A stretch of DNA of 64,000 nucleotides, from contig JAFZZM010000054.1 of assembly GCA_017615755.1 (NCBI GenBank), positions 1-64,000 of the forward strand. Direction: 5' to 3'. Positions 25,113 through 33,979 of the stretch are shown here, piece after piece; positions within the stretch are counted from its first letter, which is position 1, and each line of letters opens with the position of its first letter. Source of the DNA: Clostridiales bacterium (GTDB taxonomy: Bacteria; Bacillota; Clostridia; Saccharofermentanales; Saccharofermentanaceae). The translations under genes were made by a program, and so were the position numbers. The notes under the pieces were generated by a model. The model did no database searches, was not told the origin of the DNA, and worked only from the letters and a program-made list of their open reading frames with translations.

Positions 25113-25742
25113 TCAGTATCCGAGGTTGTCATTGACGAGGATCACGGAGATGCGTCCTGCGTGGCGGGAATAACGTGTGATAAGGAACTGGCAGCAGATC
25201 GTATCCGGAGATTTGCAATCGAAACAGGTGCCCTTCTTGGAGCAGGGGGTATCCAGTCCGAAGCGCTGTGCGTTGATTGGTGCAGCGACATTTCTGGCAC
25301 GCTTCATGGCACTGTCTAAATCATTACATACTTTATTCATGCCGACGATGAAGAGAACATGTTTCGGACCTTGTGCGATTGCGGAAACACGGTTGGAATT
25401 ACCGTCGATATTGACCAGGATGCCGTCCTGTGTGATGGCGTTACAACTAGAGAGGAAGAAGTCGGCATCGTAGGCAAGGAGCATGGCTTTTCTCTTATCT
25501 TCATACGCATCACGATCGATGAAATCGTAGTCGCCTTCTTTCAAAGCCTGGGAAAGACCGATCTCGTGGACACTCATGGCACCGCCCATGGAAATGGAGC
25601 TGCCCTTCGGGATCAGATCCAGCGCGATCTTGAGCGCCTCTTCTTTGGTGTTGGCATAGTAGCCTTCCATATTACGGGATTTCAAACCCGCGATCACGGT
25701 AGCAGAAAGAAGTTCATTGCGCTTAGAAATGTTGGTGTCCAT
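25113..25742 (-). CDS. LUD-domain protein (LutC/YkgG-like)
   Basis: A 209-residue cytoplasmic protein of the LUD family. The nucleotide-binding pattern ISMGGAMSVHEIGL (about 50-63) and the strand GILVNIDGNSNRVSAI (about 107-122) are typical. LutC takes part in lactate oxidation with LutA and LutB, but neither is nearby, and single-gene LUD proteins like this one are frequent in Clostridia with unknown role. Near the C-terminus CSKKGTCFDCKSPDTICC carries five cysteines, perhaps for a metal cluster. ATG 25742 has GGGAGGA upstream. It converges with traX. Confidence 0.82.
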   Translation of the reverse strand: MDTNISKRNELLSATVIAGLKSRNMEGYYANTKEEALKIALDLIPKGSSISMGGAMSVHEIGLSQALKEGDYDFIDRDAYEDKRKAMLLAYDADFFLSSCNAITQDGILVNIDGNSNRVSAIAQGPKHVLFIVGMNKVCNDLDSAMKRARNVAAPINAQRFGLDTPCSKKGTCFDCKSPDTICCQFLITRYSRHAGRISVILVNDNLGY

Positions 25743-25775
25743 AGTTGATCCTCCCACGAAAAAGTCGTTGATGCC

Positions 25776-25784
25776 ATTATATCA
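25776..25784 (-). promoter_or_regulatory. Extended -10 promoter for LUD gene
   Basis: Minus strand TGA then TATAAT (plus 25776-25781), 34 bases before the start codon. Confidence 0.55.
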
Positions 25785-25820
25785 TTTGCGGCATGTTTTT
25801 AGCATGGTGGTATAACGATA

Positions 25821-25849
25821 TTGCCAAGTGTTGTATCCCGTGTTAGTAT
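25821..25849 (+). promoter_or_regulatory. Promoter of the ABC-F gene
   Basis: TTGCCA (25821-25826), 17-base spacer ending TGT, then TAGTAT (25844-25849). It implies a leader of about 280 bases before ATG 26134. Confidence 0.55.
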
Positions 25850-25854
25850 CAAAG

Positions 25855-26133
25855 AAGAGGCAGTCCTTCAGGATAAAAACTTGAGGACATGGGCTTCGGA
25901 AATATAAAGAAAGAGCGCGGAAACGCGTCCGGGTAGACCAATGAGAAAGTGATGATTTCGGAAGAATACACGTTTTAAGGAAAAGACCTGAAAAGGGGTC
26001 TTCCTGTGTGCGCTTTCATGGAATCATCGCGAAGCTTTACCGGCTTTCTTTTCGGAGATAGTGTGGATCGTGTGAGTCTGTTTTTGCGTGTGCGGGAACG
26101 GACTTTTTGTTTCAGGCAGAAAGAGGCATATAT
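25855..26133 (+). promoter_or_regulatory. Long 5' leader of ABC-F gene with short upstream ORF
   Basis: The leader holds a possible 15-codon reading frame (ATG 25889 to TAG 25934-25936) with GAGG just upstream. Its end overlaps a hairpin CGCG-GAAA-CGCG (25916-25927). A second hairpin AAGACC-tgaaaa-GG-GGTCTT follows at about 25983-26002. No clear T-tailed terminator was found, so an attenuator is suggested but not shown. Leaders with translated short frames are known to control ABC-F genes of this class. Another open frame from ATG 26020 overlaps the ABC-F start and is probably not used. Otherwise the region between 25782 and 26133 holds nothing I recognise. Confidence 0.4.
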
Positions 26134-27657
26134 ATGGCACAAATTAAAGTTAACGATCTTACTTTCTCCTACGAAAGCAGCTTCGATCCGATCTTCGAAC
26201 ATGTATCTTTTACTGTCGACACGGATTGGAAGCTGGGCTTTATCGGACGTAACGGAAAAGGAAAGACAACATTTTTAAATCTGCTTCTTGGAAAATACGA
26301 ATACAGCGGAAGCATCAGCGCGGATGTGCGATGCGATTATTTCCCGTATAAGATCTCGGCGGAGGATGAAGAAAAAACAGCGGACGAGCTGATGGATTCC
26401 TGGAAACCGGATGTGGAGAACTGGCGTGTGATGTGCGAACTCTCGGAACTCCAGGTGGATCCGGAACTGCTCTACCGGCCGATCCGTACTCTCAGTTTCG
26501 GAGAAAGAACGAAAGTCATGCTGGCAGTGCTTTTTGCCGGGGAAAATGATTTCCTTTTGATCGATGAACCGACCAATCATCTGGATAAGGATGCGAGAGA
26601 TATCGTAAAGGAATATCTGGCGGGAAAGAAGGGTTTCATTCTGGTTTCGCATGACAGAGATCTTCTGGATGCATGTGTGGATCATGTGTTGGTCCTGCAG
26701 CGTTCGAGCATCGATGTTCAAAGCGGAAACTTCAGTTCCTGGTGGGACAATAAAGAGCGCGCGGATGCTTTTGCCAAGGCCGAGAATGAGAAGCACATGA
26801 AGGAGATCGGACGCCTGAAAGGCGCGATGGATCAGAGCCAGCGATGGGCAACGAAAGGCGAGAATACGAAGATCGGATATGATCCGCTGAAAGAACATGA
26901 CCGCACGAAAAATGCGCGTACATATATCAGTTCGAAGACGAAGAAGATGGAGTCGCGTGTGAAAGTTTTCGAGCAGCGAATGGAAAAACAGATCGCGGAA
27001 AAAGAAGGACTTCTCAACGATATCGAGCAGGTCAGAGATCTACGCTTGTCGCCTATGGAACACTTCAGGGACAGGGTGGTCGAGACGCGGGAACTTTCGC
27101 TTCGGTATACTGATTCAGACATGCCGGTCTTCTCGGGATTGACGTTTGAGATACGAAACGGGGAGAGAGTTTTTCTCCAGGGAAAAAACGGATGTGGCAA
27201 GACGAGTCTGATCAAGGCGATCATGCAATCTGCGGGTCTGGCAGAAGCCGAAAACATCGTGCTTGAGGGAACACTTCTGACAGCGCCGCACCTGAAGATC
27301 TCCTACATCAACCAGGACACATCCCATCTTCACGGCGACCTTCGGATGCATGCCTTTGAACATGGTATCGACTACAGTATGTTTCTGGCGGCACTTCGTC
27401 AGCTGGCGCTGGAACAGGCGCAGTTCGATAAGAAGATCGAGGAGTTCTCGGAAGGACAGAAAAAGAAAGTCCTGATCGCGACCAGTCTTCTGACGCCCGC
27501 ACATCTTTACATCTGGGATGAACCGCTGAACTATGTTGATGTGTTTTCAAGAATGCAGCTCGAGAAATTGATTTCGACTTACCGGCCGACCATGCTGATC
27601 GTGGAACATGATGTACGGTTTACGGAGAAAATGGCAACAAAGATCGTCAGATTATGA
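26134..27657 (+). CDS. ABC-F ribosomal protection protein, Lsa family
   Basis: A 507-residue soluble protein with two ATPase domains and no membrane segments. First half: Walker A GRNGKGKTT (about 40-48), signature LSFGERTK, Walker B FLLIDEPTNHLD. The linker carries charged helices (about 210-310). Second half: Walker A GKNGCGKTS (about 350-358), signature FSEGQKKK, Walker B LYIWDEPLNYVD. The start (IKVNDLTFSYESSFDP) and FSSWWDNKERAD match the Lsa group, which binds the ribosomal E site and displaces lincosamides, streptogramin A and pleuromutilins. That activity in this host is inferred. ATG 26134 with AAGAGG upstream is used; TTG 26107 is possible but unlikely. The stop lies inside a hairpin shared with the convergent gene. 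Confidence 0.88.
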   Translation: MAQIKVNDLTFSYESSFDPIFEHVSFTVDTDWKLGFIGRNGKGKTTFLNLLLGKYEYSGSISADVRCDYFPYKISAEDEEKTADELMDSWKPDVENWRVMCELSELQVDPELLYRPIRTLSFGERTKVMLAVLFAGENDFLLIDEPTNHLDKDARDIVKEYLAGKKGFILVSHDRDLLDACVDHVLVLQRSSIDVQSGNFSSWWDNKERADAFAKAENEKHMKEIGRLKGAMDQSQRWATKGENTKIGYDPLKEHDRTKNARTYISSKTKKMESRVKVFEQRMEKQIAEKEGLLNDIEQVRDLRLSPMEHFRDRVVETRELSLRYTDSDMPVFSGLTFEIRNGERVFLQGKNGCGKTSLIKAIMQSAGLAEAENIVLEGTLLTAPHLKISYINQDTSHLHGDLRMHAFEHGIDYSMFLAALRQLALEQAQFDKKIEEFSEGQKKKVLIATSLLTPAHLYIWDEPLNYVDVFSRMQLEKLISTYRPTMLIVEHDVRFTEKMATKIVRL

Positions 27658-27666
27658 TGATCTTTG
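27638..27666. terminator. Hairpin spanning ABC-F stop between convergent genes
   Basis: CAAAGATCGTCA (27638-27649) pairs with TGATGATCTTTG (27655-27666), one G-T pair, loop GATTA. No T run follows on either strand, so it may only be a weak terminator. Confidence 0.35.
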
Positions 27667-27678
27667 CTGCCAATCTTT

Positions 27679-29598
27679 TCACACGTTTCTGGAACTCTTG
27701 TGTCGTCTCTTTTCGACATACATGGCGGCATCAGCTATCCTCTGGTAGTCTTCGAGAGCCTGAACAGCATCCGAATCCTCTTTGTGAGGATGACCGATAT
27801 GGGCACCGAAACTGATGGAAACACGGTATGGTTTCTTATCTTCTTCGACTCTGCTTGTAATGTATTCGCGGACGCGGTTGACATATGCCGTCATTTTATC
27901 TTCATTGTAGTTCTTGGCCAACACGACAAATTCATCGCCGCCGGATCTGGTACAGATCTCTTCTTCTCCGGAAGCGGCAGTAAGTGCATCGGCGATGGTC
28001 TTGATGCTGTAATCTCCTTCGTTGTGTCCGTAACTGTCATTGATCGTCTTCAAGTCATCCATATCGAAAACCATCAGGGCAAGACCGGTTTTTTTCGCAA
28101 AGCACTCCTCATGGAAATCACCGAAGAACTGTTCAATTCCGCGACGATTGTAAATACCGGTCAGCATATCCCTGTTATACAGGAATTCCAGTCTTGAGAC
28201 GGACAGCTCAAGATCTTTTCGAATACGGCGGGATTCCAGGATCATGCTCAGATCAACGAGCCAGGACTGAAGCGATTCCTGTTCGCGGTTATCGATGTCA
28301 GGCGAAACGATCAGGTAGCCCATGTAATACTGGAGGTGGTGGAGCGTGTAAATGTAATACGGATACGGATCTTCCAGAAGTTCCTTCGGGAGGATATCCT
28401 TCTTGCGGAAGACCATGGGTTCGACATCTTTGTCCCCGCGGAATCCGCCGACGATGCTCATCTCTTCATCGATCGTAGAGTATTCTTCGCCAACGATCCT
28501 CTGCCTGTCCCAGCCGGGAGCCATGCAGATGAGCATCTCCTTAAATCCGGTATTACTTTTGGCATTTTCGGAAATAGCCTTGAAACACTCTTCATTGGTA
28601 TTTGCATCGTAGACCTTCATGAGAAGATTCGTTGTAGACTGTGCTGTATTCGTTGTATTGCGAAGACGCGTCAGGTAAAAGTCACGGATATCGGCTACGT
28701 TATCGGCATGCATCTCTTTACATCCGCATGACTGATTACACATCATCTCTCCTAAGATCCGGATCGTCTGCGGCTGTTCTTTCCCTTCCAGCTCTTCAAG
28801 GATCGAGATGACTGCCCGATAACCGGACTTATAGAAAGGCTGGCTTGATGTCGTGATAGAAGGATAACCGTTTACCGCATCATCCACACCATCGTATCCT
28901 GAGACCTTGATATCCTCGGGGACCCGGATGCCGCGCTTTCTGCAGGCAACTACCAGTCCGAGTGCAGAGTAGTCGTTAGCACATACTATTGCATCCGGAT
29001 ATTTCGTACCGTTCTTCTTACAGTGATCCAGAATATACTCGAGAGCTGGTTCACCACAGTCTCTCCAAAGCGTACCATAGTACACTTTTCCTTCGTCGAA
29101 CGGAATATTATTGCGTTCTAACGCATCCTTATATGCTTCGACTCTTTCGTGTGTGAAACTCTTATAGTCTATTCCGGCAAGATGGTAGATGTTTCTGCAA
29201 CCGTGAGCGGTGATCAAGTGCTCGACGACTTCCCCGAAGGATTTTGTCTCGTCACAGCAGACGTTCCTTATATCCGGATCCATACCTCCGATATTGACGA
29301 CAGGAACTTTCACTTTCGAAAGAAGATGTTTCAGATGAAGCTTCGCCGGTTCGCTGAAGTAGGTGCTGATCTTGATCACACCGTCAAACTGATTTAAGTC
29401 GGGAATATCAAAGGAGACATTATCACCTTCATCGTATCTGGTGTATTCTCCGAAACTGCGGTTGCTATAAGAGTCGCTGAAACTTGCGAAGTATATGACC
29501 TTCACGCCGTACTCGAGCGCAGCCGCATTGATGCCTTTCTGCATTAATCCGGACATCTGTTCATATACATGAGAAGTGAGTACTGCGATTCTCTTCAT
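27679..29598 (-). CDS. LacI-type sensor domain - GGDEF diguanylate cyclase
   Basis: A 639-residue protein without signal peptide or membrane segment. Residues 1-300 are a periplasmic-binding-protein-like domain of the LacI/GalR class (start KRIAVLTSHVYEQMSGLMQK; VCANDYSALGLVVACRKRGI; KVSGYDGVDD) but with no HTH. A central part (about 310-480), possibly GAF-like, leads through a short coiled stretch to a GGDEF domain whose SGGDEFV lies near residue 556; DMDDLKTINDSYGH supplies the metal-binding Asp. It should make cyclic di-GMP in the cytosol under control of an internal ligand such as a sugar. The RxxD feedback site is not visible before GGDEF. ATG 29598 with GATGAGG upstream is preferred. 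It is divergent from metF. Confidence 0.85.
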   Translation of the reverse strand: MKRIAVLTSHVYEQMSGLMQKGINAAALEYGVKVIYFASFSDSYSNRSFGEYTRYDEGDNVSFDIPDLNQFDGVIKISTYFSEPAKLHLKHLLSKVKVPVVNIGGMDPDIRNVCCDETKSFGEVVEHLITAHGCRNIYHLAGIDYKSFTHERVEAYKDALERNNIPFDEGKVYYGTLWRDCGEPALEYILDHCKKNGTKYPDAIVCANDYSALGLVVACRKRGIRVPEDIKVSGYDGVDDAVNGYPSITTSSQPFYKSGYRAVISILEELEGKEQPQTIRILGEMMCNQSCGCKEMHADNVADIRDFYLTRLRNTTNTAQSTTNLLMKVYDANTNEECFKAISENAKSNTGFKEMLICMAPGWDRQRIVGEEYSTIDEEMSIVGGFRGDKDVEPMVFRKKDILPKELLEDPYPYYIYTLHHLQYYMGYLIVSPDIDNREQESLQSWLVDLSMILESRRIRKDLELSVSRLEFLYNRDMLTGIYNRRGIEQFFGDFHEECFAKKTGLALMVFDMDDLKTINDSYGHNEGDYSIKTIADALTAASGEEEICTRSGGDEFVVLAKNYNEDKMTAYVNRVREYITSRVEEDKKPYRVSISFGAHIGHPHKEDSDAVQALEDYQRIADAAMYVEKRRHKSSRNV

Positions 29599-29760
29599 CT
29601 TAACCTCATCATGTGGCACGACCAACCCCAAAACACAACTCTTACACTCATAGATTATATACGAGGACTTCGTGTTATGGAAATGCCGGAAAAGCTCGAA
29701 AAGCCCTTGTTTACTAAATATTCACTGTTTTGTCGGGAAACGTTTTATTTCTTTCCCATG

Positions 29761-29769
29761 TGCTATAAT
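29761..29769 (+). promoter_or_regulatory. Extended -10 promoter for metF
   Basis: TGC then TATAAT (29764-29769), 40 bases before GTG 29809. The short leader leaves no room for an S-box or B12 riboswitch. Confidence 0.6.
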
Positions 29770-29808
29770 ATAGCCACATGTGTCGTGAAAAGAGAGGAGT
29801 TCCCTGCT

Positions 29809-30702
29809 GTGAAAATCATCGATATTTTGAATAAGAAAAGTATGTCCTTGTCTTTCGAGGTGTTTCCGCCGAAGAAAGAAGCAAGTTTCGATAGCGTAAA
29901 AGAAACGACTGAGAAAATCGCAGAAAGCAAGCCTGCGTTCATGAGCGTAACATATGGTGCAGGCGGTGGAACGAGCCGTTTTACACTGGATATTGCGAAA
30001 ACGATCGAGGAGAAACATGGTGTGCCGACTATGGCCCATCTGACGTGTGTTTCCAGTTCCAAGAAAACGATCCATGACAAGATCGAAGAGATCCATAACT
30101 TAGGAATCCAGAATATTATGGCGCTTCGTGGAGACCTGACGCCGGAGCTGGAGAACACGGACCGTTCCCAGTGGGATTACCGTCATGCGGTGGAACTGAT
30201 CCGCGAGATCAAGGAGAGCGGATACGATTTCTGTATCGGTGGTGCCTGCTATCCGGAAGTACACCCGGAAAGTGCGAACCAGCACGAAGATATCAAGCAT
30301 CTGAAGGAGAAGGTCGAGGCCGGCGCGGATTTTCTGGTCAGCCAGATGGTCTTTGACAACAACCTTTTCTATAACTTCCTCTACAAGATCCGTGAAGCCG
30401 GTATCACATGCCCGGTCGTGCCGGGCATTATGCCTATCACGAATGCGATCCAGGTAGAGAAGGCAATCAAACTCAGTGGTTCTTTCATGCCACAACGCTT
30501 CAAGGCGATCGTGGATTATTTCGGACAGGATCTGGAATCCATGAAACAGGCCGGAATTGCGTATGCTACGGATCAAATCATTGACCTGTATGCAAACGGT
30601 GTGACGAACGTACACGTGTACTCCATGAATAAACCGGATGTAGCGGAAGCGATCATGCACAACCTTTCCAATATTCTCTGGAAAGATTACGGCATAGAAT
30701 AA
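29809..30702 (+). CDS. metF: Methylenetetrahydrofolate reductase (MetF)
   Basis: A 297-residue TIM-barrel flavoprotein that reduces 5,10-methylene-THF to 5-methyl-THF for methionine synthesis. It shows LSFEVFPPK (about 14-22) with the catalytic Glu, SVTYGAGGGTS (about 48-58), MAHLTCVS and ALRGDLTP (about 105-112) that contact folate and FAD, then IGGACYPEVHPE. The length is typical. GTG 29809 is chosen because GGAG lies 9 bases upstream and family proteins begin here. Ten bases separate it from the MetH activation-domain gene, and metH itself is 3 kb downstream, so the segment serves methyl transfer to homocysteine. Confidence 0.92.
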   Translation: MKIIDILNKKSMSLSFEVFPPKKEASFDSVKETTEKIAESKPAFMSVTYGAGGGTSRFTLDIAKTIEEKHGVPTMAHLTCVSSSKKTIHDKIEEIHNLGIQNIMALRGDLTPELENTDRSQWDYRHAVELIREIKESGYDFCIGGACYPEVHPESANQHEDIKHLKEKVEAGADFLVSQMVFDNNLFYNFLYKIREAGITCPVVPGIMPITNAIQVEKAIKLSGSFMPQRFKAIVDYFGQDLESMKQAGIAYATDQIIDLYANGVTNVHVYSMNKPDVAEAIMHNLSNILWKDYGIE

Positions 30703-30711
30703 GGTGCTTCC

Positions 30712-31380
30712 ATGGACCGGGAAACCATAATTGAAGAGGCACTGACCTCAGAAAAAAAGACGATTCCGCAGTATCTGGATTACGAGACACCTTCCATCAA
30801 TGTGACGGAGTGGCTTCGTTATTCCTGTATTCCAATCTACGAGCAGGAGAATGCGGCAAAAGATCCTGAGCTGGCGGCATCTATGGAACGGGCGCTTTCC
30901 CTGATCGCGGGTCAGGTTTCTTTCCGCGTGGGATTCCTTGTCGTTCCAATCGAATGGGGTGAGGATGGCTATCCGATCCTGCCGTTTGAACAGAAATCGG
31001 AAAAACTCAAAATGAATCTTCAGGGCTGCACAAAGGTGGTGCTTTTTGCGGCGACGATCGGATCCGGAATAGACCGGCTGATCCGAAGATATGAAAAGGC
31101 TGACCCGAAGCTTGGGCTTCTGCTTCAGGGCTTGGGCGCGGAACGTGTGGAATCACTGTGCAATGCTTTTGATGCGGAAGTGAAGACATGTGCGGAAAAA
31201 CTCGGTGGAAAGACCAACTGGCGTTATTCCCCGGGATATGGCGATCTTCCTATTGAAGTGCAGCGTGTATTTCTTCCGCTTCTGGATGCAGAAAGAAGAC
31301 TCGGGATCACGCTTTCCGAGTCGTGCCTGATGGCGCCGAGCAAGAGCGTCACGGCAATCATCGGCGTACTTCCAAAATGA
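30712..31380 (+). CDS. Methionine synthase activation domain, separate subunit
   Basis: A 222-residue protein equal to the C-terminal activation domain of cobalamin-dependent MetH. RYSPGYGDLPIEVQ (about 176-189) and LMAPSKSVTAIIG (about 206-218) are its hallmarks, binding S-adenosylmethionine for reductive methylation of cob(II)alamin. In E. coli it is fused to MetH; in many Clostridia it is its own gene, and the MetH at 33980 lacks it. ATG 30712 starts 9 bases after the metF stop, without a strong ribosome site, so coupling is likely. It restores the cobalamin of MetH after oxidation. Confidence 0.9.
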   Translation: MDRETIIEEALTSEKKTIPQYLDYETPSINVTEWLRYSCIPIYEQENAAKDPELAASMERALSLIAGQVSFRVGFLVVPIEWGEDGYPILPFEQKSEKLKMNLQGCTKVVLFAATIGSGIDRLIRRYEKADPKLGLLLQGLGAERVESLCNAFDAEVKTCAEKLGGKTNWRYSPGYGDLPIEVQRVFLPLLDAERRLGITLSESCLMAPSKSVTAIIGVLPK

Positions 31381-31419
31381 CATTTCAGACCGCGATTTGA
31401 ATAATTGGGAAAGAATAAA

Positions 31420-31447
31420 TTGTCAGCAACATAGAAAATGATATGCT
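31420..31447 (+). promoter_or_regulatory. Promoter of solute-binding lipoprotein gene
   Basis: TTGTCA (31420-31425), 16-base spacer ending TGA, then TATGCT (31442-31447); 57 bases before ATG 31504. Confidence 0.45.
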
Positions 31448-31503
31448 GAAACTATAGAGGAACAAAGTGGAAGATAAGGCTTGAGAAGCTTTTGGAGGGT
31501 TGT

Positions 31504-33921
31504 ATGAAAAAGTGTGTGAGAAACCTTCTGACGTTGGCTATCAGCATGGCAGTAGTTATTTCATCGGTTGCCTGTAAGAAGGGCGGAAAGATCAATGATG
31601 ACGGAAAAACGGCGGCAAGAGAGATCGTGCGTTCTGCCCCGGCGAGCGGACAGATCATCCAGGAAAGTGATCCCTTTTATGATCTGGAAGAATTTGAACT
31701 TGATCTTCCCTCGGAAGATGATCGTGTGCTTTACAACCGATGGATCGACGAAGTAAAAGTCTTTTCGGATTGTGTCCTTGCATTTTTCGATGACGAATAT
31801 GGTATCGATAAAGAGACACAGGAAAAGTGGAAGCAGCATGTTCTGGGAAAAGAAAAACTGAGCAAAGAAGAAGCGGAGAGGATCGAAAAAATCATCTATG
31901 ACAAACAGGTCGAAACTCTGGCCTGGTTTGATCTGGACGGAACGTTGAAGAATACTCTCCGATGCGGAAGCATAATCGGATTCCAGTACTTTTTTGAAGG
32001 AAAAAACGGAGAAAAACTCCTGCTGTATAATCAGGATGGTGTGGCGAAGATCTCCGAACTGACGCCATCTATGGATCTGATCAACACGGTCGTTCTTCCG
32101 GAAGAAATCGAATATGTGAAGATGTGTCTCGTGCTTCCGAATGGTAATTTCCTTGTGACTAAGGGGTGGGAGACGATGGTTTTCGATCCGCAGGGAAATC
32201 CGGTAGCCAGTGCATCCGGTCAGGACGGAAAAGGGCTTTTCCATGTTGACGGAAAGTTTTATCAGCTTGTCCCGAGCTATAAAGAAGTCTGGAGTGCTTA
32301 TGAACTGGTAGAATACGATACCGATACTTGTAAGATGTTGTCGGACAGGTATGCTCTTCCTGTATCCTCTGAGGAAGGGGAAACCTTGATATATGGACCG
32401 GACGCAGTGTATCTGAATACGGGTAACGGTCTTTGTGCGCTGAACAAAGATACGAAGGAGATGGTCGAAGTGATCCCCTGGAATCAGACGGACTGTTACC
32501 ATGGAGAGATCTACTCGGATTCCTTGCGTGTTGTATCCAACGAGGAGTACTATTACGCGATCCGGAGCTTTAACGAGGAAGATCAGGTTGCGGAAGCGGA
32601 AGCAACGCAGGAGATCTATCGTGCCACGATACAGCATCTGAAAAAAGCACAGAAGAATCCACACGCAGGAAAACGCTACCTTTCAGCCATGGGCGTCGGT
32701 AACGATAATGCGGTCCTTTACGATGCAATCGTGGATTACAATCGCGATATGACGAAGAAGTCCCGTATCTATATGACCGAATATTCCCCGTCCTGGATGA
32801 TGTCCATGGCAGTGAGTACCGGAGCAGGAAGTGCGCAGATAGAAAACCAGGTCTATATGGATCTTCTGAATGGGCAAGGCCCGGATATTCTGATCAATTT
32901 CGGAAGCGAAATGAGATTCGAAAGAGATAATGTTTTGCTGGATATGAATACTTTGATCGATGGTCCGAATGGTCTGGACCGTTCAACGATATTCGATAAT
33001 ATCCTCGAAGCGTCCGAGAGAAACGGAAAACTATACCGGATCCCGCTTATGTACACAGTGACGGGCTTCGTCGGCAATGCAAAATATACACGCGGGAAAA
33101 CGAATATTGACTGGTCGGATATAGATACGATCTCGACATCGCTCTCGCTGAATACCCAGCTTCTGGATAGAACTTATCGAGGAACGCTCCTTCAGGCTCT
33201 GCTGGAAAACGATATGGAACGCTTTGTGAATTACGATGAGCAGAAAGTGGATTTCAATAACGATGAGTTCCGTAAGATACTGGAGTTTTGCAGAAAATAT
33301 GCATTGAGCTGGGAACAGTACATCCCTTCGGATGATAACGTTATAGACAGCTCGGCTGTTGCAGGCATGCTCCGGGGAGATGACTCGATAGCGTTTTTCT
33401 GGTCGACGGTGTCAGACGGAACGGGTTATTCATACAATAAAGACAGATTCGCTGAGACGGATTTCTGTGGATTCCCGACCAGTTCGAAAGGCGGTATGTC
33501 GGTGCGCCCGATCTTTACTGTTTCGATTGCGAAGCAAAGCAAATATCACGAGGAAGCATGGGACTTTGTAAAGAGTCTCCTTAGTGAAAAAGCGCAGACC
33601 GCGATGCCGGATGCGAGCTTGACCTTTACGGGTCTGCCGATCAACCGGGTTGCTTTTGACAAGGTAAACGAGAAGGACATAAAGTGGGAAGAATTCGGTC
33701 GGAGTGTTGGCGCTGTGGGTACATCAACTTTTGATTATGAGGACATGGAAGGATATACCCGCTACGTGGAAAGCATTCATAACGGACTTCGGATCGATTC
33801 GGAGATCGAAAGCATTATTCTGGAAGAAGCCGAGCCGTACTTTGTCGGTCAGAAGAGTCTGGACGATGTGATCGGGATCATCGAGAAGCGCGTGAAACTT
33901 GTTGTGCAGGAGTGGGCCTGA
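31504..33921 (+). CDS. Large solute-binding lipoprotein with extra N-terminal domain
   Basis: An 805-residue lipoprotein: signal peptide with lipobox SVAC near residue 23. Residues about 30-110 are acidic and helical. Residues about 130-390 are beta-rich with repeats that look like propeller blades (LVLPNGNFLVTKGWETMVF and similar). The rest (about 410-805) is a family 1 extracellular solute-binding domain: DILINFGSEMRFERD, NGKLYRIPLMY, and SKYHEEAWDFVKSLLS near the end. Family 1 proteins catch sugars or oligosaccharides, but are half this size. No permease or ATPase gene is adjacent; neighbours are methionine genes. It may serve sensing or share a permease encoded elsewhere. ATG 31504 has GGAGGG 6 bases upstream and its own promoter. 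Confidence 0.75.
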   Translation: MKKCVRNLLTLAISMAVVISSVACKKGGKINDDGKTAAREIVRSAPASGQIIQESDPFYDLEEFELDLPSEDDRVLYNRWIDEVKVFSDCVLAFFDDEYGIDKETQEKWKQHVLGKEKLSKEEAERIEKIIYDKQVETLAWFDLDGTLKNTLRCGSIIGFQYFFEGKNGEKLLLYNQDGVAKISELTPSMDLINTVVLPEEIEYVKMCLVLPNGNFLVTKGWETMVFDPQGNPVASASGQDGKGLFHVDGKFYQLVPSYKEVWSAYELVEYDTDTCKMLSDRYALPVSSEEGETLIYGPDAVYLNTGNGLCALNKDTKEMVEVIPWNQTDCYHGEIYSDSLRVVSNEEYYYAIRSFNEEDQVAEAEATQEIYRATIQHLKKAQKNPHAGKRYLSAMGVGNDNAVLYDAIVDYNRDMTKKSRIYMTEYSPSWMMSMAVSTGAGSAQIENQVYMDLLNGQGPDILINFGSEMRFERDNVLLDMNTLIDGPNGLDRSTIFDNILEASERNGKLYRIPLMYTVTGFVGNAKYTRGKTNIDWSDIDTISTSLSLNTQLLDRTYRGTLLQALLENDMERFVNYDEQKVDFNNDEFRKILEFCRKYALSWEQYIPSDDNVIDSSAVAGMLRGDDSIAFFWSTVSDGTGYSYNKDRFAETDFCGFPTSSKGGMSVRPIFTVSIAKQSKYHEEAWDFVKSLLSEKAQTAMPDASLTFTGLPINRVAFDKVNEKDIKWEEFGRSVGAVGTSTFDYEDMEGYTRYVESIHNGLRIDSEIESIILEEAEPYFVGQKSLDDVIGIIEKRVKLVVQEWA

Positions 33922-33979
33922 TAGTATGTAGAGTGGTTTTGTGGTAAACTTTTCCCAGAATATGGATAGGGGTGCCAAT

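Noticed and set aside
29599-29808. Possible S-box, T-box or cobalamin riboswitch before metF
   Set aside because: The extended -10 lies 40 bases before the start, leaving too short a leader, and no conserved core was seen. The gap before metH is also too short.
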